Below are positions 9,121 to 17,872 of a stretch of 64,000 bases of DNA, piece after piece. The translations under genes were made by a program, and so were the position numbers. The notes under the pieces were generated by a model. That model ran no database searches and was not told the origin of the DNA. It saw nothing but the letters and a program-made list of their open reading frames with translations. Location of the stretch: positions 310,001-374,000 of the forward strand of contig CAVQEH010000004.1 of assembly GCA_963711455.1 (NCBI GenBank), in the 5' to 3' direction. The DNA is from DATFVA01 sp963711455. Lineage in GTDB: Bacteria; Bacteroidota; Ignavibacteria; Ignavibacteriales; Ignavibacteriaceae. Numbering within the stretch: position 1 is the stretch's first letter; each line of letters begins with the position of its first letter.

Positions 9121-9558
9121 TTATTCCCCGATCTCAACAAGCAGATCCCCTTCGAGAACAGAGTCACCTGCTTTTACTTTTACACCTTCTATAGTTCCTT
9201 CCCTGTCGGAGTTGATATTATTCTCCATTTTCATAGCTTCCATAATGAGAAGTTTATCTCCCACTTTAACCTTATCGCCGGGCTTTATTTTCACCTCAAC
9301 AATAGTTCCGGGAAGCGGGGCTTTTATCAGACCGCCACCTTTTTTTTCTGAAGGTTTGTTGGTTTTTGCAATATCCCCGCTGGGGGAAGGTTCAATTTTT
9401 GTGCGAACTAATTTTGGGGTTTTAACTTTTTTTATTTCCTGCTGCACTTCAACCTTATAGACAGTTCCATTTACATCAATTTCCGCTGTATTATCTTCAA
9501 AATCAAGAATCTCTACATCGTAGCTGTTTCCCTGGATTGTAAACTTAAATTTTTTCAT
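9121..9558 (-). CDS. mmdC: Biotin carrier subunit of the decarboxylase
   Basis: A 145-residue protein with a C-terminal biotinyl domain: the biotin attachment motif EAMKMEN with Lys110, preceded by the beta-strand PLPGTIVEVKIKPGDKVKVG and followed by a GDSVLEGDLLVEIGE strand. The N-terminal 45 residues resemble the short beta domain found in MmdC/GcdC and at the end of OadA. Between them is a flexible Pro/Lys/Ser linker. It carries the carboxyl group from the carboxyltransferase to the membrane beta subunit. It is tightly packed: 1 base from the small membrane subunit upstream and 2 from the beta subunit downstream. Confidence 0.93.
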   Translation of the reverse strand: MKKFKFTIQGNSYDVEILDFEDNTAEIDVNGTVYKVEVQQEIKKVKTPKLVRTKIEPSPSGDIAKTNKPSEKKGGGLIKAPLPGTIVEVKIKPGDKVKVGDKLLIMEAMKMENNINSDREGTIEGVKVKAGDSVLEGDLLVEIGE

Positions 9559-9559
9559 A

Positions 9560-10012
9560 TCAGACTCTTTTTTTAGTTGGATATTCCCTTAAGCCATATA
9601 TCTTTGAGCTCCAGGGAGAATAACTTCTTTGAACTTTTTTGATCGTCAGAACGGTGCTTTCAAAATCGTGGACCTCCTCAAAATAAAGATAAAGCGCAGC
9701 AGAAATTGCAGCATTTATTTCTCCCGAGACTGCAAGACCTTCTGTTTCTGTTTTACCGGTACCTATCCGGTTTAATTTTTTTCTAACCTGGAACTGAAGA
9801 AATTTTGAAAGATTAGCAAACATGAGATACAATAAAAGTAAAGCAAGAAATACAACCACGTATCCGACTACCGAAATGAAAATTCCCTGGCTATGTAAAA
9901 TATTTGACGGCGAGAATTCAATTTTATTAAATACCTGATCATTGCTCACTGCTTTACTCACTGTATCTGCAGCACTTTTAAGAGAATCCACACTGATTAA
10001 ATGATAATACAT
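9560..10012 (-). CDS. OadG-like small membrane subunit of the decarboxylase
   Basis: A 150-residue protein with one membrane helix at about residues 44-66 (IFISVVGYVVVFLALLLLYL), a basic juxtamembrane segment, and the C-terminal motif SPWSSKIYGLREYP characteristic of gamma/delta subunits of Bacteroidota-type Na+-pump decarboxylases. This subunit anchors the carboxyltransferase to the beta subunit. Position between carboxyltransferase and biotin carrier genes is the standard order. The N-terminus has an amphipathic stretch before the helix that is longer than in enterobacterial OadG. Confidence 0.85.
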   Translation of the reverse strand: MYYHLISVDSLKSAADTVSKAVSNDQVFNKIEFSPSNILHSQGIFISVVGYVVVFLALLLLYLMFANLSKFLQFQVRKKLNRIGTGKTETEGLAVSGEINAAISAALYLYFEEVHDFESTVLTIKKVQRSYSPWSSKIYGLREYPTKKRV

Positions 10013-10023
10013 TTTTTCCTCCT

Positions 10024-11583
10024 TTACAGCGGTATATTTGAATGTTTCTTCGGAGGATTTATATCCTTCTTAGTTGCGAGCATCTGCAAAGCTCTTATTA
10101 TCCTGAACCGCGTATTTCTCGGTTCAATTACATCATCAATATAGCCGTACTTTGCAGCCACATAGGGAGTAGCAAATTTTTTCCGGTATTCATCTTCTTT
10201 CTCTTTAAGAAAATTTATCCGCTCTTCAGTACTCTCAATCATCTGCAATTGTTTATAATGAAGAACCTCTATTGCGCCCTTGGGACCCATCACTGCTATT
10301 TCAGCGCCCGGCCATGCATAATTAATATCGCCACGCAAGTGCTTCGAACTCATTACATCATACGCACCACCATAAGCTTTTCTTAATATTAAAGTTACTT
10401 TTGGAACGGTTGCCTCACCATAAGCAAAAAGAAGCTTTGCGCCGTGAATAATTATTCCACCATATTCCTGTGCAGTGCCCGGAAGAAAACCGGGAACATC
10501 AACAAGAGTTACTATGGGTATATTGAATGAATCACAAAATCTTACAAACCTCGCAGCTTTACGCGATGCATTTATATCAAGGACACCTGCGAGATAATTA
10601 GGCTGATTAGCTACAACACCAACCGGCAGTCCGTTAAACCTCGCAAATCCAATAACGATATTAGGAGCATAAACCCGCTGGATCTCAAGGAACTCACCTT
10701 CATCAACTATTGAATAAATAATATCTTTTACATTATAAGGCTTGTTGGGGTTTTCAGGTATTATTTCATTTAAAGAATCATCCAGCCTGTCAATCGGATC
10801 ATTACAAATAATTGCAGGAGGTTCCTCCAGGTTATTCTGGGGGAGAAAGCTTATAAGCTTCCTTAAAATCTGTATTCCCTCATCTTCACTATCAGCAACA
10901 AAATGGGTGATTCCGGATTTTGTTGAATGAATAGATGATCCGCCCAAATCTTCTTCAGTAACCTCTTCGTTGGTAACAGTTTTTACAACTTTTGGTCCTG
11001 TAACAAACATATAGCTTGTTGCCTTGGTCATAATTATAAAATCGGTTAGGGCAGGTGAATAAACTGCCCCGCCTGCACACGGACCAAATACTGCAGAGAT
11101 CTGGGGAATAACACCGGATGCCAGAATATTCCTTTCAAAAATATCTGCATAACCGCCAAGGCTTTTCACACCTTCCTGTATTCTTGCACCGCCGCTGTCA
11201 TTTATTCCAATAACCGGGGCGCCGACTTTCATTGCTTTGTCCATCACCTTGCAAATTTTCTGGGCGTACATTTCCGAAAGTGAACCGCCGAAGACTGTAA
11301 AATCCTGCGAGAATACATAGACGAGCCTTCCGTCAATTGTTCCATATCCTGTAACCACACCATCTGAGAGATAAGCTTCTTTATCCAGCCCAAAATCAAT
11401 ACTACGGTGAGAAACGAACATATCGAATTCTTCGAAGCTTCCTTCATCAAGAAGGAGTTCGAGTCTTTCACGCGCTGTATATTTTCCCTTTTTGTGCTGA
11501 GCTTCTATTCTTTTTTCTCCGCCGCCAAGCCGTGCCTGGTTGCGGAGATCCATAAGCTCCTTTACTTTATCGCGAGTTGCCAT
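10024..11583 (-). CDS. mmdA: Methylmalonyl-CoA decarboxylase alpha / propionyl-CoA carboxylase beta (carboxyltransferase)
   Basis: A 519-residue carboxyltransferase of the MmdA/PccB family. The two crotonase-like halves are visible, with oxyanion-hole glycines in GINDSGGARIQEG and GPCAGGAVYSPA in the N-half, and DVPGFLPGTAQEYGGII and LRKAYGGAYDVMSSKH in the C-half; the end KHSNIPL is typical. It moves CO2 from (S)-methylmalonyl-CoA to biotin when acting as a decarboxylase, giving propionyl-CoA; the same fold runs in reverse in propionyl-CoA carboxylase. The operon has the Na+-pump subunits but no biotin carboxylase (AccC-like) gene, which favours decarboxylation. Confidence 0.93.
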   Translation of the reverse strand: MATRDKVKELMDLRNQARLGGGEKRIEAQHKKGKYTARERLELLLDEGSFEEFDMFVSHRSIDFGLDKEAYLSDGVVTGYGTIDGRLVYVFSQDFTVFGGSLSEMYAQKICKVMDKAMKVGAPVIGINDSGGARIQEGVKSLGGYADIFERNILASGVIPQISAVFGPCAGGAVYSPALTDFIIMTKATSYMFVTGPKVVKTVTNEEVTEEDLGGSSIHSTKSGITHFVADSEDEGIQILRKLISFLPQNNLEEPPAIICNDPIDRLDDSLNEIIPENPNKPYNVKDIIYSIVDEGEFLEIQRVYAPNIVIGFARFNGLPVGVVANQPNYLAGVLDINASRKAARFVRFCDSFNIPIVTLVDVPGFLPGTAQEYGGIIIHGAKLLFAYGEATVPKVTLILRKAYGGAYDVMSSKHLRGDINYAWPGAEIAVMGPKGAIEVLHYKQLQMIESTEERINFLKEKEDEYRKKFATPYVAAKYGYIDDVIEPRNTRFRIIRALQMLATKKDINPPKKHSNIPL

Positions 11584-11635
11584 AAACTATCCGTTATTTT
11601 TTTATTTGAATGGTATCCTGAAAAGAATAATAATC

Positions 11636-12043
11636 TTATTCAGGCTTTTCACATAGTTCTGTAAGAACCCCGTAAGTAGATTTAGGATGGAGAAATGCAA
11701 TGTCCAATCCTTCTGCTCCCCTACGCGGACTTACATCAATTAATTTTATTTCCTTTTCATTTAATTCTTTAAGGGCTGAAGGAAGATTTTCTGCTGCAAA
11801 TGCAAGATGATGTATTCCTTCCCCTCTTTTTTCAATAAACTTACCAATAGGGCCTTCAGGATCTGTTGATTCAAGCAGTTCAATTTTAGATTGTCCTATC
11901 ATAAAAAAAGCTGTCTTTACTTTCTGATCTTTAACCTCTTCAACAGCATAACATTTTAACCCAAGCACATTTTCATAATATTTAATTGCTTCATCCAGAT
12001 TTTTTACTGCTATTCCGATATGTTCAATGTGTGTTAAATTCAT
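11636..12043 (-). CDS. mce: Methylmalonyl-CoA epimerase
   Basis: A 135-residue glyoxalase/VOC-fold protein. The metal ligands of the family are visible: His in HIEHIGIAVKNLDEAI near the N-terminus, Glu in SKIELLESTDPEGP, His in EGIHHLAFA and Glu near LTELCEKPE. It interconverts (2R)- and (2S)-methylmalonyl-CoA, connecting the mutase with the decarboxylase. It lies 14 bases after the mutase gene and 52 bases before the carboxyltransferase gene, on the same strand. Confidence 0.93.
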   Translation of the reverse strand: MNLTHIEHIGIAVKNLDEAIKYYENVLGLKCYAVEEVKDQKVKTAFFMIGQSKIELLESTDPEGPIGKFIEKRGEGIHHLAFAAENLPSALKELNEKEIKLIDVSPRRGAEGLDIAFLHPKSTYGVLTELCEKPE

Positions 12044-12057
12044 TCTAAAACCTTTTA

Positions 12058-13740
12058 TTAAATAACTACGTGCTCTTTATATTCACCAAAGACAACACGA
12101 AGTGTATTGCATATTTCGCCTACACTTGCATAAGTCTTTACAGCATCAATTATGAAAGGCATCAGGTTATTGTTTCCATCGGCTGCTTTTTTCAGTTTCC
12201 CAAGAGATTCTTTTACTTTATTGTTATCCCTTTGCTTCCTGATCTTATTTAAGAAAGCTACCTGGTTATCCTGAATCATCATATCAATTTTCAGAAGCTC
12301 GGGTTCCTCATCTTCTTTAACCTGGAATTTATTTACTCCAACAACTACCCGCTTTCCGCTTTCCATCTGTTTTTCAAATTCGTATGCGGCATTCTGAATT
12401 TCCATCTGAACAAACCCATCTTCAATTGCTTTAATCATTCCACCCATTGCATCAATTTTATTGATATAATCTTCTGCTTCCTTTTCGATTTTATCGGTCA
12501 TTGCTTCAACATAATATGACCCGGCAAGAGGATCGATTGTATTAGCAACGCCGCTTTCATAGGCAACCACCTGCTGAGTACGTAAAGCTGTCCTTACTGA
12601 ATTTTCTGTGGGAAGAGCGAGAGCTTCATCCTTTGAATTTGTATGAAGACTCTGCGTACCACCAAGTACAGCAGCAAGAGTCTGAATTGTAACGCGGACA
12701 ATATTATTATCAACCTGCTGGGCGGTTAGTGTAGAACCTGCAGTTTGAGTATGAAACCGAAGCATCATTGATTTTGCTTTTTTTGCTTTGAACCGATCTT
12801 TTACAATCCGTGCCCAAAGCCTGCGTGCAGCCCTGAATTTGGCTACTTCTTCGAGCAAATCGTTATGTGAATTAAAGAAGAATGAAAGCTGTCCTGCGAA
12901 ATCGTCAATATCCAAACCGACCTTTAAAGCCGCTTCAACATAAGCTATACCGTTTGCGAGTGTAAAGCCTACTTCCTGTGCTGCCGTAGAACCTGCTTCT
13001 CTTATATGGTAACCGGAAATAGAAATTGTATTCCACTTCGGGACTTCCTTTGAGCAGTATTCAAATATATTTGTAATAATACGCATGGATTGTTTTGGCG
13101 GGAAGATATAAGTCCCCCTTGCAACGTATTCTTTTAAAAGATCATTCTGAATTGTACCGCTTATTTTATCTCTTGTTACTCCCTGCTTTTCTGCAACAGC
13201 AATATACATTGCAAGCAATACCGAAGCAGAAGCATTTATTGTCATCGAGGTAGAAATTTTATCAAGCGGGATTTTATCGAAAAGGATCTCCATATCTGCA
13301 AGTGTATCAATTGCAACACCTACTTTTCCCACCTCACCAATTGACAAAGGATCATCGCTGTCGTAACCAATCTGAGTGGGCAAATCAAAAGCTACGGAAA
13401 GACCGCTTGTTCCCTGTTCAAGCAGGTACCTGTACCGTTCATTAGATTCCTTTGCAGAGCCGAACCCTGCATACTGGCGCATTGTCCATAATCTTCCCCG
13501 GTACATCGACGGCTGGATTCCTCTTGTATAAGGATATAGCCCGGGAAAACCTATTTTGTTTATATAATTATTCTGCTCAATATCATTTGGAATAAACAAA
13601 GCCTTAACAGGGGTAAATGAAACCGTAGAAAATTCTTCTTCTCTTTCGGGAAATTTTGATATGCTTTTACGGTAAGTTTTTTCCTCCCACTCTTCATAAG
13701 CCTGCTGAACTTTATTCTTCAAATCATCAACCGAAGCCAC
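12058..13740 (-). CDS. Methylmalonyl-CoA mutase, large (catalytic) subunit without B12-binding domain
   Basis: A 560-residue protein covering only the substrate-binding TIM-barrel part of methylmalonyl-CoA mutase: SFTPVKALFIPND, PGLYPYTRGIQPSMYRGRLWTMRQYAGF with the substrate Tyr/Arg residues, GTSGLSVAFDLPTQIGYDSD, RMMLRFHTQTAG-type (here SMMLRFHTQTAGSTLT), and the GSYYVEAMTD motif. Full-length enzymes are over 700 residues with a C-terminal cobalamin domain (DxHxxG); this one stops before it, as in the split mutases of archaea and many FCB bacteria, so a separate small subunit gene must lie elsewhere. First gene of the operon. Converts succinyl-CoA and (R)-methylmalonyl-CoA. Confidence 0.93.
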   Translation of the reverse strand: MASVDDLKNKVQQAYEEWEEKTYRKSISKFPEREEEFSTVSFTPVKALFIPNDIEQNNYINKIGFPGLYPYTRGIQPSMYRGRLWTMRQYAGFGSAKESNERYRYLLEQGTSGLSVAFDLPTQIGYDSDDPLSIGEVGKVGVAIDTLADMEILFDKIPLDKISTSMTINASASVLLAMYIAVAEKQGVTRDKISGTIQNDLLKEYVARGTYIFPPKQSMRIITNIFEYCSKEVPKWNTISISGYHIREAGSTAAQEVGFTLANGIAYVEAALKVGLDIDDFAGQLSFFFNSHNDLLEEVAKFRAARRLWARIVKDRFKAKKAKSMMLRFHTQTAGSTLTAQQVDNNIVRVTIQTLAAVLGGTQSLHTNSKDEALALPTENSVRTALRTQQVVAYESGVANTIDPLAGSYYVEAMTDKIEKEAEDYINKIDAMGGMIKAIEDGFVQMEIQNAAYEFEKQMESGKRVVVGVNKFQVKEDEEPELLKIDMMIQDNQVAFLNKIRKQRDNNKVKESLGKLKKAADGNNNLMPFIIDAVKTYASVGEICNTLRVVFGEYKEHVVI

Positions 13741-14131
13741 ATTGCCTCCAAGCTATTTGTATCAGTGCGTACAACAAATATGAAACCGCACACACAAAAA
13801 TAACGTAATTATTACACATTGAAAATTTTTCGTTTCAATACCAGCCAATTATGAAGAAATTATTTATATCAATCTCTCCGGGTTCCCTCCGGGTGCAGGT
13901 TTTTTCAACAGTCTTTATCATTAGTTAAATCTTGAATATTCAAAACGGAATTTATTTCAATTTCTTTTATATAATAATTTAATGTCAGGAGCTGTGATCA
14001 ACTAAATAAATACTATTAGAAATAAAAAGCGGATTGCTGAACTTAATTCATTTAATGATGCATTAGTAATTTTATGAGGTGACTTTAGAAAACCTGATTT
14101 GAAGTGTTAAATTAATATCTTTATAGACTAA
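13741..14131. other. 391-base intergenic region
   Basis: AT-rich gap between a histidine kinase gene and the methylmalonyl-CoA operon. I found no open frame with coding character, no tRNA and no cobalamin riboswitch (no B12-box-like sequence). It contains one GC-rich oddity: the 8-mer CTCCGGGT occurs twice, at 13876-13883 and 13887-13894, separated by TCC. It also must contain the operon promoter near its left end. Confidence 0.6.
13795..13825 (-). promoter_or_regulatory. Possible Bacteroidota-type promoter of the methylmalonyl-CoA operon
   Basis: On the minus strand TATTTTTG (13802-13795) fits the -7 consensus TAnnTTTG. The -33 position 20 bases upstream reads TTT instead of TTG. It would start transcription about 40 bases before the mutase ATG. 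Supported by better matches to the same pattern elsewhere in the window. Confidence 0.35.
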
Positions 14132-15661
14132 TCAGTTAAATGTCTGGAATGATTTTTTCTCAATTTCCTCAAGTGTTTTCAGCAACTGAGATTTGGAAAA
14201 TGGTTTGATTAAAAATTTGTCTGCCCCTGCATTATAAAATTCCTGTATCCTCGATTCAATTGTTTCGCTTGATAAAATTATGATCGGCCGATTGAACGGA
14301 TCATTTTTTTTGAGATCCTTGCAGATGGCAAGGCTTTGAGTCCAGTGATTAGGATTAACATCAAAAATTATAGATCCATAATCATCATTTAATATTATAT
14401 CAATTTTAAATTCACGCAGAGAGAAGACCTTTACCGAATGAGTATTCTTCAGAAATGCTTTTAGGAGTTCATAAGATTCACCTGTATTATCGAGCATCAG
14501 TATATCTTTTCTACTATCATTCGTTTTACTTTTTTCTTCATCATAATTTGCATTTTGAGATAAAGGAAGAGTAAAAGTAAATGTTGTCCCGACACCTTTA
14601 ATACTATCAACCAAAAGTGATCCGCCGAGCTTTTCAATATATTTTTTAGCCAACGCTAAACCGAGCCCGTTCCCTTCAAAGTTTCTGCTTATATTTAAAT
14701 CTTCCTGGCTGAAAGGTCTGAAGAGATGATCCATATATTCTGTAGAAATACCAACGCCGGAATCTTTTATTCTGCAAACAGCAAGTTCCCTTTCATTAAG
14801 CACATCAGCTTCAATTTCAATAAAACCTTTTTTAGTAAACTTCTCGGCATTATTAAGAAGATTGCTGATAATGTTTTCCACGCTCTGAACATCAACATCA
14901 ACAAAAATCTTTTTGCTGTTGAAATTAGTTTTAACATCAATGCTTTTTTTAGCAGCCGAACTCTTAATAAGATTTATACCCGATTTCAGAATCCCGATCA
15001 AATCAACTGTCTGGATATTTAATTTATAGTTGCCGGCTTCAAGCTGAGCAAAGTCAAGCATCTGTGTTATGCTTCTGAAAAGCCTTTCGCTTCCACTATA
15101 AAGATTATCAAGATAAATTTTATCTTCCGGTCCGAGTTTGTCTTTAAGATTTTCCTTAATGATGGAAGAATAACCCAAAATAATATTAAGTGGAGTCCGA
15201 AGTTCGTGCGAAAGAACATTTAGAAAAGTGTTTTTCAATCTCTCTGCTTCCCTGTTACCCAGTCTTGCTTTTTTAATTTCCTCCTCGGTAATTATCAATT
15301 CAGTCTGATCGACGTGAAACAATACAACAAAATCAGATTTATTAAAAGAAATGTAAAACAGGTTTGTCCTGAAAATTGGAATTGTAATCTCTTTACTCCG
15401 GAGTAATGAATCAGCATAATCATCGACAACAAAATCGTTTTTTTCGGTAATTGTTTTTTTAATTATTTTTTGAATTCCATTTTTTCGCAGCTCAATATCT
15501 TTGAATACGGAATATTCTTTCAGTTCATTTATGTTATATCCCCATAGCTCAGAAAATGCAGGATTGATATATACTATGTTTCCATTGCCATTTATAATTT
15601 GGACCGGAAACCGGATCGGATCATAAAAAGTAGAAAAATATTTAAATGATTTGTCATCCAT
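14132..15661 (-). CDS. Hybrid sensor histidine kinase (PAS-HisKA-HATPase-receiver)
   Basis: 509 residues. A PAS domain (about 10-120, with YINPAFSELWGY) is followed by a HisKA domain with the phospho-acceptor His152 in VLSHELRTPLN, and a HATPase_c domain with the N-box ISNLLNNAEKF (Asn271), G1 KDSGVGIS and G2 EGNGLGLALAKK. A C-terminal receiver-like domain (about 386-500) has the acidic pair region LMLDNTG, phospho-acceptor candidate Asp434 in IIFDVNPNHW and the conserved Lys486 in FLIKPFS. There are no membrane helices, so it senses a cytoplasmic signal or works with the adjacent GAF kinase, whose gene ends 5 bases upstream. No separate output regulator is attached. Confidence 0.88.
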   Translation of the reverse strand: MDDKSFKYFSTFYDPIRFPVQIINGNGNIVYINPAFSELWGYNINELKEYSVFKDIELRKNGIQKIIKKTITEKNDFVVDDYADSLLRSKEITIPIFRTNLFYISFNKSDFVVLFHVDQTELIITEEEIKKARLGNREAERLKNTFLNVLSHELRTPLNIILGYSSIIKENLKDKLGPEDKIYLDNLYSGSERLFRSITQMLDFAQLEAGNYKLNIQTVDLIGILKSGINLIKSSAAKKSIDVKTNFNSKKIFVDVDVQSVENIISNLLNNAEKFTKKGFIEIEADVLNERELAVCRIKDSGVGISTEYMDHLFRPFSQEDLNISRNFEGNGLGLALAKKYIEKLGGSLLVDSIKGVGTTFTFTLPLSQNANYDEEKSKTNDSRKDILMLDNTGESYELLKAFLKNTHSVKVFSLREFKIDIILNDDYGSIIFDVNPNHWTQSLAICKDLKKNDPFNRPIIILSSETIESRIQEFYNAGADKFLIKPFSKSQLLKTLEEIEKKSFQTFN

Positions 15662-15666
15662 ATCAA

Positions 15667-16971
15667 TTAATTAACCGGTAATGAAAAAGCAACAGATGCA
15701 CCTTTACTACTCTTTAAAATTTCTATATTGCCATTATGCTGATCCACAATGCTTTTACAGAGAAAAAGTCCATATCCACTTCCCCTTGTTTTAGGAAGCT
15801 CAAAAGGATTCTTGAGCTTTTCTTCGGAAAAACCAGGACCATTATCCTTTATCTCGATAGTAATTTTTGCATCGCTCGAAAATGTTCTTACCTTAATTGT
15901 AGCATCGGGACGAGCTTCAGTTGAATTTGTGAAAAGATGAACAACAAGATGTTGAATTTGCCCTGAATCATATTTGCATAATGGCACAGTGTTAAACTCG
16001 GTTTCAAAAGTTATTTTTTGAAATTTTTTCATTGGTGATAAATATTTAATAACAGACTGAATTGTTTTGTTAATATCACCATGATCTTTATTAAGGTTTA
16101 CCATAGAGGTTTCAAGTAATATCTGGGCATATTTTTGAATATTACGAATACTATCAATAGCAACCTTTGATTTTAATTTAAGCCTGTCGAAAAATATTGT
16201 ATCAATATCCAAATCTTTTGCTTCGATGTCCTTATGAGTTTTCTCAATTACTCTCATCAGGCTTTCTGTTTCCAGTAATGCAAGATGGACAAGTCCCTGT
16301 AAAGATTGACCTATTTCAGAATCTATACTGGACTTTAATGCTTTTCTTTCTGCAAGAATAAGTTGTGTATTAGCTTCCTGCAAGGCATTGTAAGCATTTA
16401 GTTGCCCATGATAAAGCTGGGCATTTCTGATGGCAATAGCTGCCTGCCCGGCTAAAATCTCGAAGGTATCAGTAATCTCTCTAACACGAATTTTATGAAG
16501 GAATTTACTGTCAACATAAATAACCCCGATTTTTTTTCCTTCTGTTATTAAAGGAGAACAAAGGATTGTCTGCAGCTCCAGCTTAAGTATACTTTTACTC
16601 GGGTCATAATTAGTATCATTTTGTGCACCTTCAATAAATTTTGACTGCCCTGTTTCAAAAACGTCTTTAACAACAGTTGTGCTGACTTCAAACAGAGATT
16701 CGGGAAGGGTATTACTGCTGTTATCCAAACCAAGCTTGTATTCTAATTCACCTGAAGGATTTTTTAAGACTATAAATCCTCTTTCAGAATCAGTAAGTTT
16801 TATGGCATTTTTTAAAACGAGCTCGAGTACGTCCTCAAGTATTAAAGAGCTATTAATACTTTTAACAATATCCAGTATGACTTCAAGATTTTTAATCTTT
16901 TCGCCCGGTTCATCTGGAACTGCAATTTTCTCCATTGCATCCAAATTTTTCTTAAACTCATTAAATTTCAT
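15667..16971 (-). CDS. GAF-domain histidine-kinase-like protein with non-canonical H-box
   Basis: 434 residues: short N-terminal helix, a GAF domain (about 40-185, with DSERGFIVLKN, LCSPLITEGKKIGVIYVDS and LAGQAAIAIRNAQLY), a helical dimerisation region (about 195-300), and a HATPase_c domain with N-box HLVVHLFTNSTEA (Asn349), G1 IKDNGPGFSEE and G2 RGSGYGLFLCKSI. The usual SHELRTPL H-box is missing; the only nearby candidate is His229 in LQGLVHLALLE. It may be a divergent HisKA, or an ATPase module that acts on its partner. Soluble. Gene order and 5-base spacing to the downstream PAS hybrid kinase suggest they work together. Confidence 0.82.
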   Translation of the reverse strand: MKFNEFKKNLDAMEKIAVPDEPGEKIKNLEVILDIVKSINSSLILEDVLELVLKNAIKLTDSERGFIVLKNPSGELEYKLGLDNSSNTLPESLFEVSTTVVKDVFETGQSKFIEGAQNDTNYDPSKSILKLELQTILCSPLITEGKKIGVIYVDSKFLHKIRVREITDTFEILAGQAAIAIRNAQLYHGQLNAYNALQEANTQLILAERKALKSSIDSEIGQSLQGLVHLALLETESLMRVIEKTHKDIEAKDLDIDTIFFDRLKLKSKVAIDSIRNIQKYAQILLETSMVNLNKDHGDINKTIQSVIKYLSPMKKFQKITFETEFNTVPLCKYDSGQIQHLVVHLFTNSTEARPDATIKVRTFSSDAKITIEIKDNGPGFSEEKLKNPFELPKTRGSGYGLFLCKSIVDQHNGNIEILKSSKGASVAFSLPVN

Positions 16972-17007
16972 TTGAGCCCGAGTTTAAATTAACATAGGAA
17001 TTAAGTT

Positions 17008-17038
17008 CAAAAATAGAATAATATCAGATAAAGTAAAA
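17008..17038 (-). promoter_or_regulatory. Possible Bacteroidota-type promoter of the two-kinase operon
   Basis: Minus strand TATTTTTG (17015-17008) fits TAnnTTTG; the -33 position 20 bases upstream reads TTT in a T-rich stretch rather than TTG. Located about 40 bases before the ATG of the GAF kinase gene. Confidence 0.35.
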
Positions 17039-17051
17039 CAGTTAAAGAACT

Positions 17052-17082
17052 GATGCTTAACCGAAATAATGGATTAAGCATC
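17052..17082 (-). terminator. Inverted repeat, probable terminator downstream of the second lipoprotein gene
   Basis: Perfect 9-bp stem GATGCTTAA/TTAAGCATC (17052-17060, 17074-17082) with a 13-base loop, 14 bases after the lipoprotein stop codon on the minus strand. No long T run follows, so termination efficiency is uncertain; it may instead be a 3'-end stabilising hairpin. Confidence 0.5.
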
Positions 17083-17095
17083 ATTATATAAGTTA

Positions 17096-17662
17096 TTAAA
17101 ATTGTTTTCTGATAAATATATATCTTGAAAAATGTGTTATAATAGCATCCTTAACAAGAACAGTACCGCTTGCATTATCAACATCCAATTCAGAATACTG
17201 GACAGTTTGTATACTCCCATCCGGTAACTCGTAGATAAAATCCACCTGGCCGGGATCGACACCCGATAAATCTAACCCGGAAAAAATCAAATCGAGCTTT
17301 AATTGTTTACTAAAGTTCATTGTAGGAGAGAAATCCACCATAGCATATTCATCATCAACCTGGGCTGATAATGTCTGCATTCCGGAAAAAGAACCATGTG
17401 GAATTTGCAGTCTGCAATTAATATGAACCAAGCCGGAATCGGATTGATAATTTGCATTTATGATTAACGTTCCGCCAATACTTCCATCAATTACTTTACT
17501 TGTATAGAAAGTATTTTCAGTATGCAATGAAGTTTTAGAAGGCAGCTTTAATATATTTATTGGCTTTCCGTTATATAAGTAAGTTGGTCCTTGTTCATTA
17601 TGAGAACAACCACCGATAAAAAAAATAACTGATAAAAAAACAGCACTTAGTATTTTTTTCAT
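17096..17662 (-). CDS. Lipoprotein, paralogue of the one at 19155-19712
   Basis: The open frame reaches 17692, but the Met at 17662 gives a proper lipoprotein signal MKKILSAVFLSVIFFIGGC with the lipidated Cys in IGGC; 188 residues from there. The mature part is beta-rich: IGGTLIINANYQSDSGLVHI, MVDFSPTMNFSKQLKLDL, then FSGLDLSGVDPGQVDF and a C-terminal ITHFSRYIFIRKQF. The same blocks occur in the same order in the lipoprotein at 19155-19712 (GLDLSGVNP, HFSRYIFIR), so the two are tandem paralogues flanking a TPR gene. The family is not one I can name; the predicted location is the outer or inner membrane surface. Function unknown. Confidence 0.8.
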   Translation of the reverse strand: MKKILSAVFLSVIFFIGGCSHNEQGPTYLYNGKPINILKLPSKTSLHTENTFYTSKVIDGSIGGTLIINANYQSDSGLVHINCRLQIPHGSFSGMQTLSAQVDDEYAMVDFSPTMNFSKQLKLDLIFSGLDLSGVDPGQVDFIYELPDGSIQTVQYSELDVDNASGTVLVKDAIITHFSRYIFIRKQF

Positions 17663-17710
17663 GTAAATCCCCGAAAATTGAGAATATTGCAATATTTAGA
17701 TATTGTAATA

Positions 17711-17726
17711 ATCAATTTTTCTGCCA
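17711..17726 (-). promoter_or_regulatory. Weak sigma-54-like promoter upstream of the second lipoprotein
   Basis: Minus strand TGGCAGAAAAATTGAT (17726-17711): the -24 TGGCA block and the spacing fit sigma-54, but the -12 block reads TTGAT rather than TTGCW, losing the conserved C. Between it and the start codon are two 10-mers, TATTGCAATA (17685-17694, a perfect palindrome) and TATTGTAATA (17701-17710). Listed because the paralogous gene has a perfect sigma-54 site in the same position. Confidence 0.3.
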
Positions 17727-17872
17727 TTGCTTATTCTTGAAATTGATTGATTTTTTATAGTTAGCTTTAAGATTTCCCGGTAAGAATTGATTGTTAAAGT
17801 AATAAATACTGCGTTTTCAGCTTGATCCTGATTAATAATTATAATTTTTGAAGAGCAGAGAAAATAATGGGG

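Noticed and set aside
13741..14131. Cobalamin riboswitch upstream of the methylmalonyl-CoA mutase gene
   Set aside because: No B12-box-like motif or pairing framework is visible, and the leader before the ATG is short.
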